24,710 nt of DNA from Dehalococcoidales bacterium (GTDB taxonomy: Bacteria; Chloroflexota; Dehalococcoidia; Dehalococcoidales; RBG-16-60-22). A program made the translations under genes and the position numbers. The stretch covers positions 1 to 24,710 of the forward strand of contig DAOVRI010000002.1 in the NCBI GenBank assembly GCA_030628245.1. The letters are read 5' to 3'. Below are positions 7,017 through 14,779 of this stretch, piece after piece. Positions within the stretch are counted from its first letter, which is position 1, and each line of letters begins with the position of its first letter. The notes beneath the pieces were generated by a model. The model did not search any database. It saw only the letters and a program-made list of their open reading frames with translations, and was not told where the DNA came from.

Positions 7017-7565
7017 ATGTCTAGAATAGGGAAAACGCCGATAGCCGTACCGTCAGGGGTGACGGTTGATATTAAGGGGGAGAACGTTACGGTAAAGGGC
7101 CCCAAAGGGGAGCTCAGCCGCTCTCTTCCCACTGAAATGCGCCTGAACCTGGAGGGAAATACCCTGACCGTGACCCGTCCGAGTGAAAGTAAGAAGGACC
7201 GCACCTTCCACGGACTGACGCGGAGCCTTTTGGCGAACATGGTGGAGGGGGTGTCCAAAGGCTTTGAGAAGACGCTGGAAATAGTCGGCGTGGGCTATCG
7301 TGCCGAGAAGGTCGGCGAAAAACTGGTCATCCGCATCGGCTTTTCTCACCCGGTTGAGGTAACGCCACTGCCGGGAATAACCCTATCCGTGGAAGGAAAC
7401 AACCGCATTAAGGTCAACGGCATTAACAAAGAAGACGTCGGCGAGATGGCGGCTGAAATCAAGGCCATCCGCCCCCCCGATGCCTATAAGGGCAAGGGCA
7501 TTAGATACGCCGGAGAAGTGGTGCATCTTAAACCGGGCAAGGCCGGCAAGGTCGTTGGCAGGTAG
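7017..7565 (+). CDS. rplF: 50S ribosomal protein L6 (uL6)
   Basis: L6 has two duplicated domains and lies at the GTPase-associated centre beside the sarcin-ricin loop. 182 aa, normal. MSRIGKTPIAVPSGV is the family N-terminus, and ENVTVKGPKGELSR and GLTRSLLANMVEGVSKGFEK follow. The C-terminal signature RPPDAYKGKGIRYAGE (~152-167) is intact. ATG start with GGAG eight bases upstream. rplR follows after 5 nt. Confidence 0.98.
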   Translation: MSRIGKTPIAVPSGVTVDIKGENVTVKGPKGELSRSLPTEMRLNLEGNTLTVTRPSESKKDRTFHGLTRSLLANMVEGVSKGFEKTLEIVGVGYRAEKVGEKLVIRIGFSHPVEVTPLPGITLSVEGNNRIKVNGINKEDVGEMAAEIKAIRPPDAYKGKGIRYAGEVVHLKPGKAGKVVGR

Positions 7566-7570
7566 TAATT

Positions 7571-7936
7571 ATGAGTAAATCAACCACCAGAGAAGCACGT
7601 AGCAGAAGACATTACAGGGTCAGGCAGAAGGTAAGCGGTAACGGTGCCAGGCCACGCCTGTGCGTTTTCCGCAGCCTGAACCATATATACGCTCAGGTGA
7701 TTGACGATTCACAGGGGCATACCCTGGTCTCCGCCTCTTCTCTCGATGCGGAAATTACAGGCGATTTGAAAGGGAAACCAAAGACCGAACGGGCTGGAAT
7801 AGTCGGTTCGCTACTGGCCAAGCGTGCCACCGGTAAGAAAATCAGCCAGGTGGCTTTTGACCGCGGCGGCTTTAAGTATCACGGCAGGGTAAAAGCGCTG
7901 GCGGATGCCGCCCGGAAGGGTGGACTTAAGTTCTAA
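7571..7936 (+). CDS. rplR: 50S ribosomal protein L18 (uL18)
   Basis: L18 binds 5S rRNA and carries it into the 50S subunit. 121 aa, normal. Recognised by RRHYRVRQKVSGNGARPRLC (~12-31), VFRSLNHIYAQVIDD (~32-46), and the C-terminal FDRGGFKYHGRVKALADAAR segment followed by GGLKF. The usual L5-S14-S8-L6-L18-S5 order is preserved. Confidence 0.97.
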   Translation: MSKSTTREARSRRHYRVRQKVSGNGARPRLCVFRSLNHIYAQVIDDSQGHTLVSASSLDAEITGDLKGKPKTERAGIVGSLLAKRATGKKISQVAFDRGGFKYHGRVKALADAARKGGLKF

Positions 7937-7956
7937 GAGAGGACGATGCAGGTCTG

Positions 7957-8481
7957 ATGAAACAACCAATAAGTCGAATTGACCCGGTCGATTTAAACCT
8001 AAACGATAAACTTATCGACGTTAACCGCGTTGCCAAAGTGATGAAAGGCGGCAAACGGCTCCGTTTCAGCGCCCTGGTGGTAACCGGCGACGGCGAGGGA
8101 TATGTCGGCCTGGGTATCGGCAAGGCTAACGAAGTGCCCGCCGCCATAAACAAAGGCGGGGCCAAGGCCAGGAAGAATTTAATCAAGGTGCCATTGGTCG
8201 GAAGTACCATTCCGCACGAAATCATAGCAAACTTCGGAGCCGCCAAGGTCCTGTTGAAACCGGCGGCGCCGGGCACCGGCGTCATTGCCGGCGGCAGCAT
8301 CCGGGCGGTACTGGAGGCCGCGGGAATTAAAGATATCCTGACGAAATCACTCGGCACATCCAACCATATCAACGTAGCCAAGGCGACCATGCAGGGTCTC
8401 AGCGAGTTGAAAATCCCGAAAGATGAGGTAGCCAAACGTAAGGCGACCGTCAGCACGGGAGAGGCGGCAGCCAGTGAGTAA
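7957..8481 (+). CDS. rpsE: 30S ribosomal protein S5 (uS5)
   Basis: S5 sits behind the decoding centre and with S3 and S4 forms the mRNA entry ring. 174 aa. It contains the double-stranded-RNA-binding-like fold (VNRVAKVMKGGKRLRFSALV, ~24-43), GDGEGYVGLGIGKANEVP (~46-63), and the C-terminal AAPGTGVIAGG and SLGTSNHINVAKAT segments. The ATG at 7957 has a weak ribosome-binding site (AGG). It overlaps rpmD by 8 nt. Confidence 0.97.
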   Translation: MKQPISRIDPVDLNLNDKLIDVNRVAKVMKGGKRLRFSALVVTGDGEGYVGLGIGKANEVPAAINKGGAKARKNLIKVPLVGSTIPHEIIANFGAAKVLLKPAAPGTGVIAGGSIRAVLEAAGIKDILTKSLGTSNHINVAKATMQGLSELKIPKDEVAKRKATVSTGEAAASE

Positions 8482-8668
8482 AATAAAAGTTACCTGGATT
8501 AAAAGCGGCATCGGCTATGAGGAGAGCCAGAAGAGAACCCTGAAATCGCTGGGTTTTCACCGGCTGAATCAGAGCGTTGTCCATGAAGATACAAACTCCA
8601 TTCGAGGCATGATTAACAAGGTAAGACACCTGGTTAAAGTGGAGGAAGAGATTGGTCAGACAAAATAA
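8474..8668 (+). CDS. rpmD: 50S ribosomal protein L30 (uL30)
   Basis: L30 is a small peripheral 50S protein near domain II of 23S rRNA. 64 aa, usual ~60. The sequence MSKIKVTWIKSGIGYEESQ, then RTLKSLGFHRLNQSVVHED and an IRGMINKVRHLVKVEE C-terminus are diagnostic. GTG start lies inside the last codons of rpsE (8-nt overlap), and its own end overlaps rplO by 17 nt, so three genes in a row are interlocked. Confidence 0.96.
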   Translation: MSKIKVTWIKSGIGYEESQKRTLKSLGFHRLNQSVVHEDTNSIRGMINKVRHLVKVEEEIGQTK

Positions 8669-9119
8669 TATCGCCCCAGCACCCGGTTCCAGACGAGCCA
8701 GCAGGCGGGTAGGCCGCGGCGACGGCAGCGGAAAAGGCACCTATTCCGGACGCGGCTGCAAGGGACAGAAGTCCCGTGCCGGCTACAAGATGCGTCCCGG
8801 CTTCGAGGGCGGTCAGCTGCCTTTAATCAAGCGCCTGCCCAGGAAGCGCGGCTTCACCAATATCTTCCGGATAGAGTACAGCACCGTCAGGGTCGGCGCG
8901 CTCAACGCGTTCGACACCGGCAGTGAGATAACACCGGAGAAGCTGGTTGAGGCCGGGATTGTTAAATCACTGAAGAACCCGATTAAGATATTGGCTGATG
9001 GCGATATTGTCCGTTCCCTTACGGTCAGGGCGAATAAATTCACGGCTTCAGCCAGGGCCAAGATAGAGGCAGCCGGCGGCACAGTTGAGGAGGTAGAGTA
9101 TGCGGCAAAGGCCGAGTAG
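8652..9119 (+). CDS. rplO: 50S ribosomal protein L15 (uL15)
   Basis: L15 is a 50S assembly protein with a long glycine-rich N-terminal extension threading into 23S rRNA. 155 aa, normal. APAPGSRRASRRVGRGDGSG begins the extension and GRGCKGQKSRAGYKMRPGFEGGQ continues it (~37-59), followed by RLPRKRGFTN. The TTG start at 8652 has GGAGG at 8641-8645 and lies within rpmD. The 3' end overlaps secY by 20 nt. Confidence 0.96.
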   Translation: MVRQNNIAPAPGSRRASRRVGRGDGSGKGTYSGRGCKGQKSRAGYKMRPGFEGGQLPLIKRLPRKRGFTNIFRIEYSTVRVGALNAFDTGSEITPEKLVEAGIVKSLKNPIKILADGDIVRSLTVRANKFTASARAKIEAAGGTVEEVEYAAKAE

Positions 9120-10410
9120 ACCCAGACTGCTGCAGGCCATGATCGATGCTTTCAGCCTGCCTGACCTCCGGCGCCGAATCCTGATTACCGTAGGTATCCT
9201 GGTAGTTTTCCGCTTTATAGCTCACGTGCCCCTGCCGGGGGTTAACCTGGAGGCTCTACAGCAGCTGTTCGAGAGTAATGCCCTGCTGGGCATGCTCGAC
9301 CTGTTCAGCGGCGGCGCCATGAAGCAGTTCAGCGTGGCAGCCATGGGTGTTTATCCCTACATTACAGCTTCCATTATCATGATACTCCTCGTACCGACCA
9401 TCCCGCGACTGCAGGCGCTATCCCAGGAAGGAGAAGCCGGTAGAAATAAGATTAATCTGATTACGCACTGGCTGACGATACCCCTGGCCGGTCTTTCCGG
9501 CTACGGGCAGCTGGTCCTGCTCCAGCGCGCGGGGGCTGTCGGCAGCACTGACCTTCTACCCACCATTACCATAGTTGTATCGCTGATAGCCGGCACCGTC
9601 TTTCTGGTCTGGCTGGGAGAGCTCATTACGGAGTACGGTATCGGCAACGGCATCTCCATTATAATCTTCGGAGGTATCGTCGCTGGCTACCCGCAGATGA
9701 TTCAACAGGGTTTCCTGGCCAAGGGAAATCCCATGGGACTGTTAGTATATATCGTCATAGTTCTTATCACCGTGGTTCTTATCGTGATATTTACCGAGGC
9801 GCACCGACGGATTCCGGTGCAGTATGCCCGCAGTGTCTTTCGCGGCGGCCGCATGTACCGGCAATCGGGGACAACGCATATACCCATGCGGGTAAACAGC
9901 TCCGGCATGATACCGCTCATCTTCGCCATGTCGGTGGTGCTCTTTCCAGGTATCGTCGCCAGCTATTTCGCCAATCCGAACGAGCCGGGTTTTATGGATA
10001 CGATTGTGCGGTGGTTCAGCCCCACTACCGCCCTGCCGGCAGGCGCATTTTACTGGATTTTATACTTTCTTTTAGCGGTAGGCTTCACCTTCTTTTACAC
10101 CATGGTAACCTATCAACAGCAGGACCTGCCGGGTACCCTGCAGAGGCAGGGAGGCTTTATTCCCGGCATACGACCGGGGAAAAACACCGCCGGCTATCTC
10201 AGCGGAGTCATCAACCGCATCACCTGGGCAGGAGCGCTCTTCCTGGCCTTCGTGGCGGTGATGCCTTTCCTGGCACGGACGGTGACCAATGTTCAGCAGA
10301 TACAGCTGTCCAGCCTGGGTATGCTCATCGTGGTCGGTGTTGTCCTGGATACCATGAAGCAGCTTGAGGCGCAGCTGGTCATGCGGCGCTACGAAGGCTT
10401 TATTAAATAG
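9100..10410 (+). CDS. secY: Protein translocase subunit SecY
   Basis: SecY is the channel of the SecYEG translocon in the cytoplasmic membrane, for secretion and membrane-protein insertion. The 436-aa length fits the ten-helix family. Seen: DLRRRILITVGILVVFRFIAHVPLPGVN (TM1 and entry to the plug), SGGAMKQFSVAAMGVYPYITASI (TM2), the GIGNGISIIIFGGI block, cytosolic loop residues RRIPVQYA, and the C-terminal PGIRPGKNTAGYL loop that binds SecA and ribosome. ATG at 9100 with GAGGAGG at 9087-9093; an in-frame ATG at 9139 lacks such a site. Position after rplO is typical. Confidence 0.97.
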   Translation: MRQRPSRPRLLQAMIDAFSLPDLRRRILITVGILVVFRFIAHVPLPGVNLEALQQLFESNALLGMLDLFSGGAMKQFSVAAMGVYPYITASIIMILLVPTIPRLQALSQEGEAGRNKINLITHWLTIPLAGLSGYGQLVLLQRAGAVGSTDLLPTITIVVSLIAGTVFLVWLGELITEYGIGNGISIIIFGGIVAGYPQMIQQGFLAKGNPMGLLVYIVIVLITVVLIVIFTEAHRRIPVQYARSVFRGGRMYRQSGTTHIPMRVNSSGMIPLIFAMSVVLFPGIVASYFANPNEPGFMDTIVRWFSPTTALPAGAFYWILYFLLAVGFTFFYTMVTYQQQDLPGTLQRQGGFIPGIRPGKNTAGYLSGVINRITWAGALFLAFVAVMPFLARTVTNVQQIQLSSLGMLIVVGVVLDTMKQLEAQLVMRRYEGFIK

Positions 10411-10418
10411 GAGTAAAG

Positions 10419-11060
10419 GTGTATATTATTCTTTTGGGAGCCCCCGGGGCGGGGAAAGGTACACAGGCCGTGATGCTGGCAGAGAAACTGGAGCTGGTGC
10501 AGGTAGCCTCCGGCGACCTGTTCCGTCAGGCGCTGGCGCAGGAGACCGAACTGGGGAAAAAGGCCAAGGTGTACATGGAGAAGGGGCAGCTGGTTCCCGA
10601 TGAGATAACGATACAGATGGTGCTGGAGAGGCTGGCGGCTCCGGACTGTAAAAACGGGGCAATTCTCGACGGCTTCCCCAGGAATATAGAACAGGCGAAG
10701 GCACTGGACAGGGCCCTGAAGGAGCAATCGAAAGCAATCGACAGGGTGGCATATATCAAAGTATCGGAAGGAGAGCTTTTAAAGAGGCTGGGCGGACGCT
10801 GGATTTGCCGGAAATGCCAGGCACCCTACCACGAGGTCGACTCACCGCCTAAAGTGAAAGGCAAGTGCGACCGCTGCGGCGGCGAGCTGTACCAGCGCCC
10901 CGATGATAACGTCGAGACGATTAAAAACAGGCTGGAGGTTTATTTCGTGGAAACGTCCCCGCTTATCGACTATTATAAACAGGCAGGGAAGTTGCTGGAG
11001 ATACACGGCGAGGGCGGTGCGGCGGAGGTAAACAACAGGATAGCAGCCGCCCTGAGCTAA
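10419..11060 (+). CDS. adk: Adenylate kinase, zinc-finger LID type
   Basis: Interconverts ATP + AMP and 2 ADP in the cytosol. 213 aa, the long-form bacterial enzyme. P-loop GAPGAGKGT at 7-15, NMP-binding SGDLFR at 31-36, DGFPR at 84-88. The LID domain has four cysteines (130, 133, 150, 153), which in this family bind structural zinc, as in Bacillus-type enzymes. GTG start at 10419 with AGGAG at 10409-10413, eight bases after secY. The secY-adk-map order is common outside the gammaproteobacteria. Confidence 0.97.
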   Translation: MYIILLGAPGAGKGTQAVMLAEKLELVQVASGDLFRQALAQETELGKKAKVYMEKGQLVPDEITIQMVLERLAAPDCKNGAILDGFPRNIEQAKALDRALKEQSKAIDRVAYIKVSEGELLKRLGGRWICRKCQAPYHEVDSPPKVKGKCDRCGGELYQRPDDNVETIKNRLEVYFVETSPLIDYYKQAGKLLEIHGEGGAAEVNNRIAAALS

Positions 11061-11076
11061 GGGGGAATGTCACCGG

Positions 11077-11853
11077 ATGGGTATCGTAATCAAATCTGAA
11101 AAAGAAATTGCCAAAATGCGACAGGCCGGTAATGTGGTCGCTAAAGTACTGAAATTATTAAGTGAGCAGATAAAACCGGGTATGAAAACTAAAGAACTGG
11201 ATATTATCGCCGAGAGGGAACTGAAAAGGTTGGGAGCCGAGTCTTCGTTTAATGGCTATCACGGCTTTCCGGCTAATCTCTGCGTGTCCGTAAATGACGA
11301 GATAGTACACGGGATTCCGGGGGATAGAGTCCTGAAAGACAGCGACATCGTTTCCCTCGACTTCGGCGCCATTTATAATGGTTTTCATGGTGATGCGGCG
11401 GTAACCGTGGGCGTTGGCAAAATAAGCCAGGATGCCAGGCGCCTTATAGAAACAACGCAGGCCTGCCTGGAAAACGGTATCGCCGCCGCCCGTGCCGGGG
11501 CGAAACTCGGTGACGTTTCGGCGGCCATTCAGGAATATGCGGAATCGAGAGGCTACTCGGTAGTGCGCGAATATACCGGTCACGGCATCGGCCGCGAAAT
11601 GCACGAGGACCCGCAAATACCAAACTGCACCGAACCACCGTACGGGTTGCAGCCGGGAACGGGACCGGTGTTAAAAAAAGGTATGACCATCGCCCTCGAA
11701 CCCATGCTGAACGTCGGCGACTGGCATACGCGCGTAGCCGGTGACCGCTGGACAGTGCTCACCGCCGATGGTAGCCTGTCAGCGCACTTTGAAAATACCA
11801 TTGCTATTGATAATAATGAACCGGAGGTGTTGACGAAGGTAATTTATGGCTAA
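11077..11853 (+). CDS. map: Methionine aminopeptidase, type I
   Basis: Removes the N-terminal Met from nascent proteins at the ribosome exit. 258 aa. The pita-bread metallopeptidase ligands are all present: Asp95, Asp106, His169, Glu208, Glu239, with the substrate-site His78 (EIVHGIPG) and His176. TGHGIGREMHEDP at ~167-179 is the family signature. No N-terminal zinc-finger or SH3-binding extension, so it is a plain type Ia enzyme. It overlaps infA by 8 nt. Co-expression with ribosomal proteins fits its co-translational role. Confidence 0.97.
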   Translation: MGIVIKSEKEIAKMRQAGNVVAKVLKLLSEQIKPGMKTKELDIIAERELKRLGAESSFNGYHGFPANLCVSVNDEIVHGIPGDRVLKDSDIVSLDFGAIYNGFHGDAAVTVGVGKISQDARRLIETTQACLENGIAAARAGAKLGDVSAAIQEYAESRGYSVVREYTGHGIGREMHEDPQIPNCTEPPYGLQPGTGPVLKKGMTIALEPMLNVGDWHTRVAGDRWTVLTADGSLSAHFENTIAIDNNEPEVLTKVIYG

Positions 11854-12064
11854 GAAAGAGGCCATAGAGGTTGAGGGGACGGTAATCGAGGCCCTGCCCA
11901 ATGCCATGTTTCGCGTCGAACTCCCCAACGGGCATGAGGTGCTGGCCCATATTTCAGGCAAGATAAGGATGCATTATATCAGGGTCTTACCCGGCGACAA
12001 GGTTTTGATAGAGCTCTCCCCTTACGACCTGAAACGTGGTAGAATTACCTACCGGCTCAAGTAA
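11846..12064 (+). CDS. infA: Translation initiation factor IF-1
   Basis: IF-1 is a single OB-fold protein that blocks the 30S A site during initiation. 72 aa, canonical. It reads MAKKEAIEVEGTVIEALPNAMF with the conserved VLAHISGKIRMHYIRVLPGDKV centre and ends with YDLKRGRITYRLK. Start ATG inside the map 3' end with AAGG upstream. The map-infA-rpmJ-rpsM order is typical of Gram-positives and Chloroflexi. Confidence 0.98.
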   Translation: MAKKEAIEVEGTVIEALPNAMFRVELPNGHEVLAHISGKIRMHYIRVLPGDKVLIELSPYDLKRGRITYRLK

Positions 12065-12080
12065 GATAAAGGTTTGAATC

Positions 12081-12194
12081 ATGAAAGTTAGAGCTTCAGT
12101 AAAAGTTAGATGTGAAAAATGCAAGGTTGTAAGGCGGCGCGGGGTGGTCAGGATTATTTGCACCAACCCGAAGCACAAGCAGAGGCAGGGGTAA
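12081..12194 (+). CDS. rpmJ: 50S ribosomal protein L36 (bL36), zinc form
   Basis: L36 is the smallest 50S protein and stabilises 23S rRNA near the L7/L12 stalk base. It is 37 aa, short enough to be missed by length-filtered gene calling. It begins MKVRASVKVRCEKCK and ends NPKHKQRQG. The zinc ligands Cys11, Cys14, Cys27 and His32 are all present, so this is the C+ form. ATG at 12081, 16 nt after infA; rpsM follows after 25 nt that include AAGGAGG. Confidence 0.96.
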   Translation: MKVRASVKVRCEKCKVVRRRGVVRIICTNPKHKQRQG

Positions 12195-12219
12195 CGCTCA
12201 GGGAGCAAGGAGGAAGTAA

Positions 12220-12609
12220 ATGCCACGTATCTCTGGAGTAGATATACCGGTAAACAAGCAGGCATGGGTCTCGCTGCAGTACATTTACGGCATCGGCCGT
12301 ACGCAGAGCCATAAAATTCTGGCTCAGGCGGAAATCACGCCCGATGTCAAGGTAAAAGACCTTACCGAGGATGAGATTAATAAATTACGTGAAATAGTCG
12401 ATAAGCAGTACCGCGTTGAGGGCGAACTCAGAAAAGAAGTCAATTTCAATATCAAGCGCCTGATTGAAATCGGCAGCTACCGCGGCATCAGGCACCGCCA
12501 CGGCCTGCCGGTAAGAGGCCAGAGAACGCGGACTAACGCCCGCACCAAGCGCGGTGTACGCAAGACAGTAGCCGGCCGGGGCCAGAAGCGCGGCATGGCT
12601 AAGAAATAA
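12220..12609 (+). CDS. rpsM: 30S ribosomal protein S13 (uS13)
   Basis: S13 sits at the top of the 30S head, touches the P-site tRNA through its C-terminal tail and forms bridges with L5. 129 aa. MPRISGVDIPVNKQAWVSLQYIYGIGRT is the family N-terminus, and the C-terminal RHRHGLPVRGQRTRTNARTKRG block is diagnostic. It ends with a basic tail (GQKRGMAKK). Strong Shine-Dalgarno AAGGAGG seven bases before the ATG. First gene of the classical alpha-operon section. Confidence 0.98.
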   Translation: MPRISGVDIPVNKQAWVSLQYIYGIGRTQSHKILAQAEITPDVKVKDLTEDEINKLREIVDKQYRVEGELRKEVNFNIKRLIEIGSYRGIRHRHGLPVRGQRTRTNARTKRGVRKTVAGRGQKRGMAKK

Positions 12610-12634
12610 TAAGTGACCTAACAAGGAGGACAGG

Positions 12635-13027
12635 GTGGCACAGAAAAGGAAAACTAAAACAAGGAGGCGGGAACGGAAGGCGGTTCCTACCGGCCGGGCT
12701 TACGTTCAGTCCAGCTTTAACAATACCTTGGTAACCCTTACCGACCCGCAGGGGAATGCCCTGGCCTGGGGAAGCTCGGGAACGGCCGGTTTTAAGGGTT
12801 CCCGCAAAGGCACGCCTTACGCGGCTCAAATGGCGGCCCGCGATGCCGCCCGGAAAGCTATGGTACACGGCCTGCGTCAGGTCGAAGTATATATCAAGGG
12901 TCCTGGCAGCGGCCGCGAGGCGGCTATCCGCTCGCTGCAGGGTTCCGGACTTTACATTACCGGAATCAGGGACGTAACACCCATCCCGCACGCCGGCTGC
13001 CGCCCTCCCAAGAGGAGAAGGGTCTAA
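12635..13027 (+). CDS. rpsK: 30S ribosomal protein S11 (uS11), variant C-terminal loop
   Basis: S11 lines the platform next to the mRNA exit site and contacts S7. 130 aa. AYVQSSFNNTLVTLTDPQGN (~27-46) and GTPYAAQMAARDAARKA (~68-84) are canonical. The C-terminus reads DVTPIPHAGCRPPKRRRV, where bacteria normally have PHNGCRPP. Residue 120 is Ala (GCC) instead of the Asn that in E. coli (position 119) is converted to isoaspartate. GTG start at 12635 with AAGGAGG upstream. The rest of the protein is intact, so it is surely functional S11. Confidence 0.97.
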   Translation: MAQKRKTKTRRRERKAVPTGRAYVQSSFNNTLVTLTDPQGNALAWGSSGTAGFKGSRKGTPYAAQMAARDAARKAMVHGLRQVEVYIKGPGSGREAAIRSLQGSGLYITGIRDVTPIPHAGCRPPKRRRV

Positions 13028-13039
13028 AAGGGGAAGAAC

Positions 13040-13669
13040 ATGGCCAGATATACAGGAGCAGTTTGCCGTTTATGTCGGCGCAGTGGTGAAAAGCTTTTGC
13101 TGAAGGGCAGCCGCTGCTTTACGCCCAAATGCGCTATTGACAAGCGACCGAAACCACCGGGGCAAGGGACCAGCCGGCGGAGGAGGAGATTTTCCGACCG
13201 CGCTCTGCAGCTCCGCGAGAAGCAGAAAGCCCGCTATACCTATGGAACCCTGGAGAGGCAGTTCCGGAAGACCTTCACCCTAGCTGAGAAACAGGCCGGT
13301 ATTACCGGTGAAAATCTACTGGTGCTGCTGGAGAGACGTCTGGATAACGTTGTCTACCGCCTGGGCTTCGCCGATTCCCGTGCCCAGGCCCGTCAGCTGG
13401 TACAGCACGGGCATATCATGTTGAACGGACGCAAGACCGATATCCCCTCCGCCCTGGTTAAAGAAGGCGATACCATCAGCTGGCGAGAGGGCAGCCAGAA
13501 GACCGAATACTATAAACAGCTGGCTCAGGAAATTGAATCCAAGACCGTCCTGAACTGGCTGAGCCTGGACAGGCAAACCCTGGTCGGGCAGGTCTTATCT
13601 TTACCCACGCCCGAAGAGATTGACGCCAGGTTCGACGGCAAGGCAGTCATCGAGTACTACTCGCGGTAG
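13040..13669 (+). CDS. rpsD: 30S ribosomal protein S4 (uS4), zinc-knuckle form
   Basis: S4 nucleates 16S rRNA folding, helps form the mRNA entry site and in some bacteria represses the alpha operon. 209 aa. The N-terminus holds four cysteines (9, 12, 26, 31) typical of the zinc form, then KRPKPPGQG (~36-44). The S4 RNA-binding domain follows with LERRLDNVVYRLGFADSRAQARQLV at ~96-120 and HGHIMLNGRKTDIPS. ATG at 13040 behind GGGGAAG. Immediately upstream of rpoA, as usual. Confidence 0.98.
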   Translation: MARYTGAVCRLCRRSGEKLLLKGSRCFTPKCAIDKRPKPPGQGTSRRRRRFSDRALQLREKQKARYTYGTLERQFRKTFTLAEKQAGITGENLLVLLERRLDNVVYRLGFADSRAQARQLVQHGHIMLNGRKTDIPSALVKEGDTISWREGSQKTEYYKQLAQEIESKTVLNWLSLDRQTLVGQVLSLPTPEEIDARFDGKAVIEYYSR

Positions 13670-13693
13670 TGCAACTGATAAGGAGGTAATTGA

Positions 13694-14779
13694 TTGGCTG
13701 GACTATTAGTCCCAAAAATTGAATGTACCGAACAAGCGGATAATTTCGGGCGGTTCGTCGCCGAACCACTGGAGAAGGGGTTCGGTATGACTCTGGGCAA
13801 CTCCTTGCGCCGCGTGTTGCTTGGCTATCTTCCCGGGGCGGCCGTAACTCAGGTAAGAATCGAAGGAGTCCAGCATGAGTTTACGGTTATCCCCCATGCC
13901 AAGGAAGATGTCATGGAGTTTCTACTCAATGTGAAAGAGTTGAGGCTAAAACCTCTGTCTGACCGTAGCGGTACGCTGATACTGGAATACGAAGGCGAGG
14001 GCAGTGTTTGCGCGTCCGACCTTAAACCATCGGCTGACTTTGAGGTTACCAACCCGGAACTCTGCCTGATTACCATCAGTAACCCCGATAACAAGCTCTA
14101 CGTAGAGTTCGACGTGGAACTGGGAACAGGCTTCAGGACCGCCGAGTCTACCGATAACACACCGGTAGGAACGATTCCCGTTGACGCTATTTTCACCCCG
14201 ATACGCAAGGTCAACTACACCGTCGAGCCGACTCACCTCGGGCGCGAGACCAGCCGTGAGCAGTTGCGGCTGGATGTCTGGACGGATGGGACCACGTCGC
14301 CGATAGATGCCGTGAGCCATGCCGCCAGCATTTTGATAGAGCAATTCACGCCATTTGTCGAGTACGTCAAGATTTCGCAGATGAAGGCCGAAGAGCGGCT
14401 TATCCGCATGTCCATCCCCGACGAGAAATACAATATGCCCGTCGAGCAGCTGGACCTCTCGGTACGCACCATGAACTGCCTGAGACGCAGCAATATAACC
14501 ACGGTAGGCGAGCTTATCGGCAAGGGACCCAAGGAACTGCTCAAGCTGCGTAACTTCGGGCAGAAGTCCTACCAGGAGATAGAGGACCGTCTCGCCTCGA
14601 TAGGGCTATCGCTCAACCCTAAAGTCGAAACCGATACAGAAGAGGCAGAAGAAGGTCAGCCCGAGGCGGAAGGCGAGGTAAAGGCAGCCGAAGAAGCCGC
14701 GAGTGAAGAGGCTGATGATACTGCCGAAGCTGAAAAACCTGATGAAGAAGAATCTGAGCATGGAGAGCCGCAGGCATGA
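13694..14779 (+). CDS. rpoA: RNA polymerase alpha subunit with acidic C-terminal tail
   Basis: Alpha dimerises to nucleate RNA polymerase assembly and its C-terminal domain contacts UP elements and activators. TTG start at 13694 with AAGGAGGTAA. N-terminal domain: GRFVAEPLEKGFGMTLGNSLRRVLLGYLPG (~19-48) and LGRETSREQLRLDVWTDG (~182-199). C-terminal domain at ~247-308, with Arg258 (DLSVRTMNCL) matching the E. coli DNA-contact arginine and LLKLRNFGQKS after it. The enzyme normally stops around 315-330 aa. Here residues 311-361 are an added tail with 23 Asp/Glu among 51 residues, two Lys and no Arg. Its stop overlaps the rplQ start as ATGA. Confidence 0.97.
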   Translation: MAGLLVPKIECTEQADNFGRFVAEPLEKGFGMTLGNSLRRVLLGYLPGAAVTQVRIEGVQHEFTVIPHAKEDVMEFLLNVKELRLKPLSDRSGTLILEYEGEGSVCASDLKPSADFEVTNPELCLITISNPDNKLYVEFDVELGTGFRTAESTDNTPVGTIPVDAIFTPIRKVNYTVEPTHLGRETSREQLRLDVWTDGTTSPIDAVSHAASILIEQFTPFVEYVKISQMKAEERLIRMSIPDEKYNMPVEQLDLSVRTMNCLRRSNITTVGELIGKGPKELLKLRNFGQKSYQEIEDRLASIGLSLNPKVETDTEEAEEGQPEAEGEVKAAEEAASEEADDTAEAEKPDEEESEHGEPQA

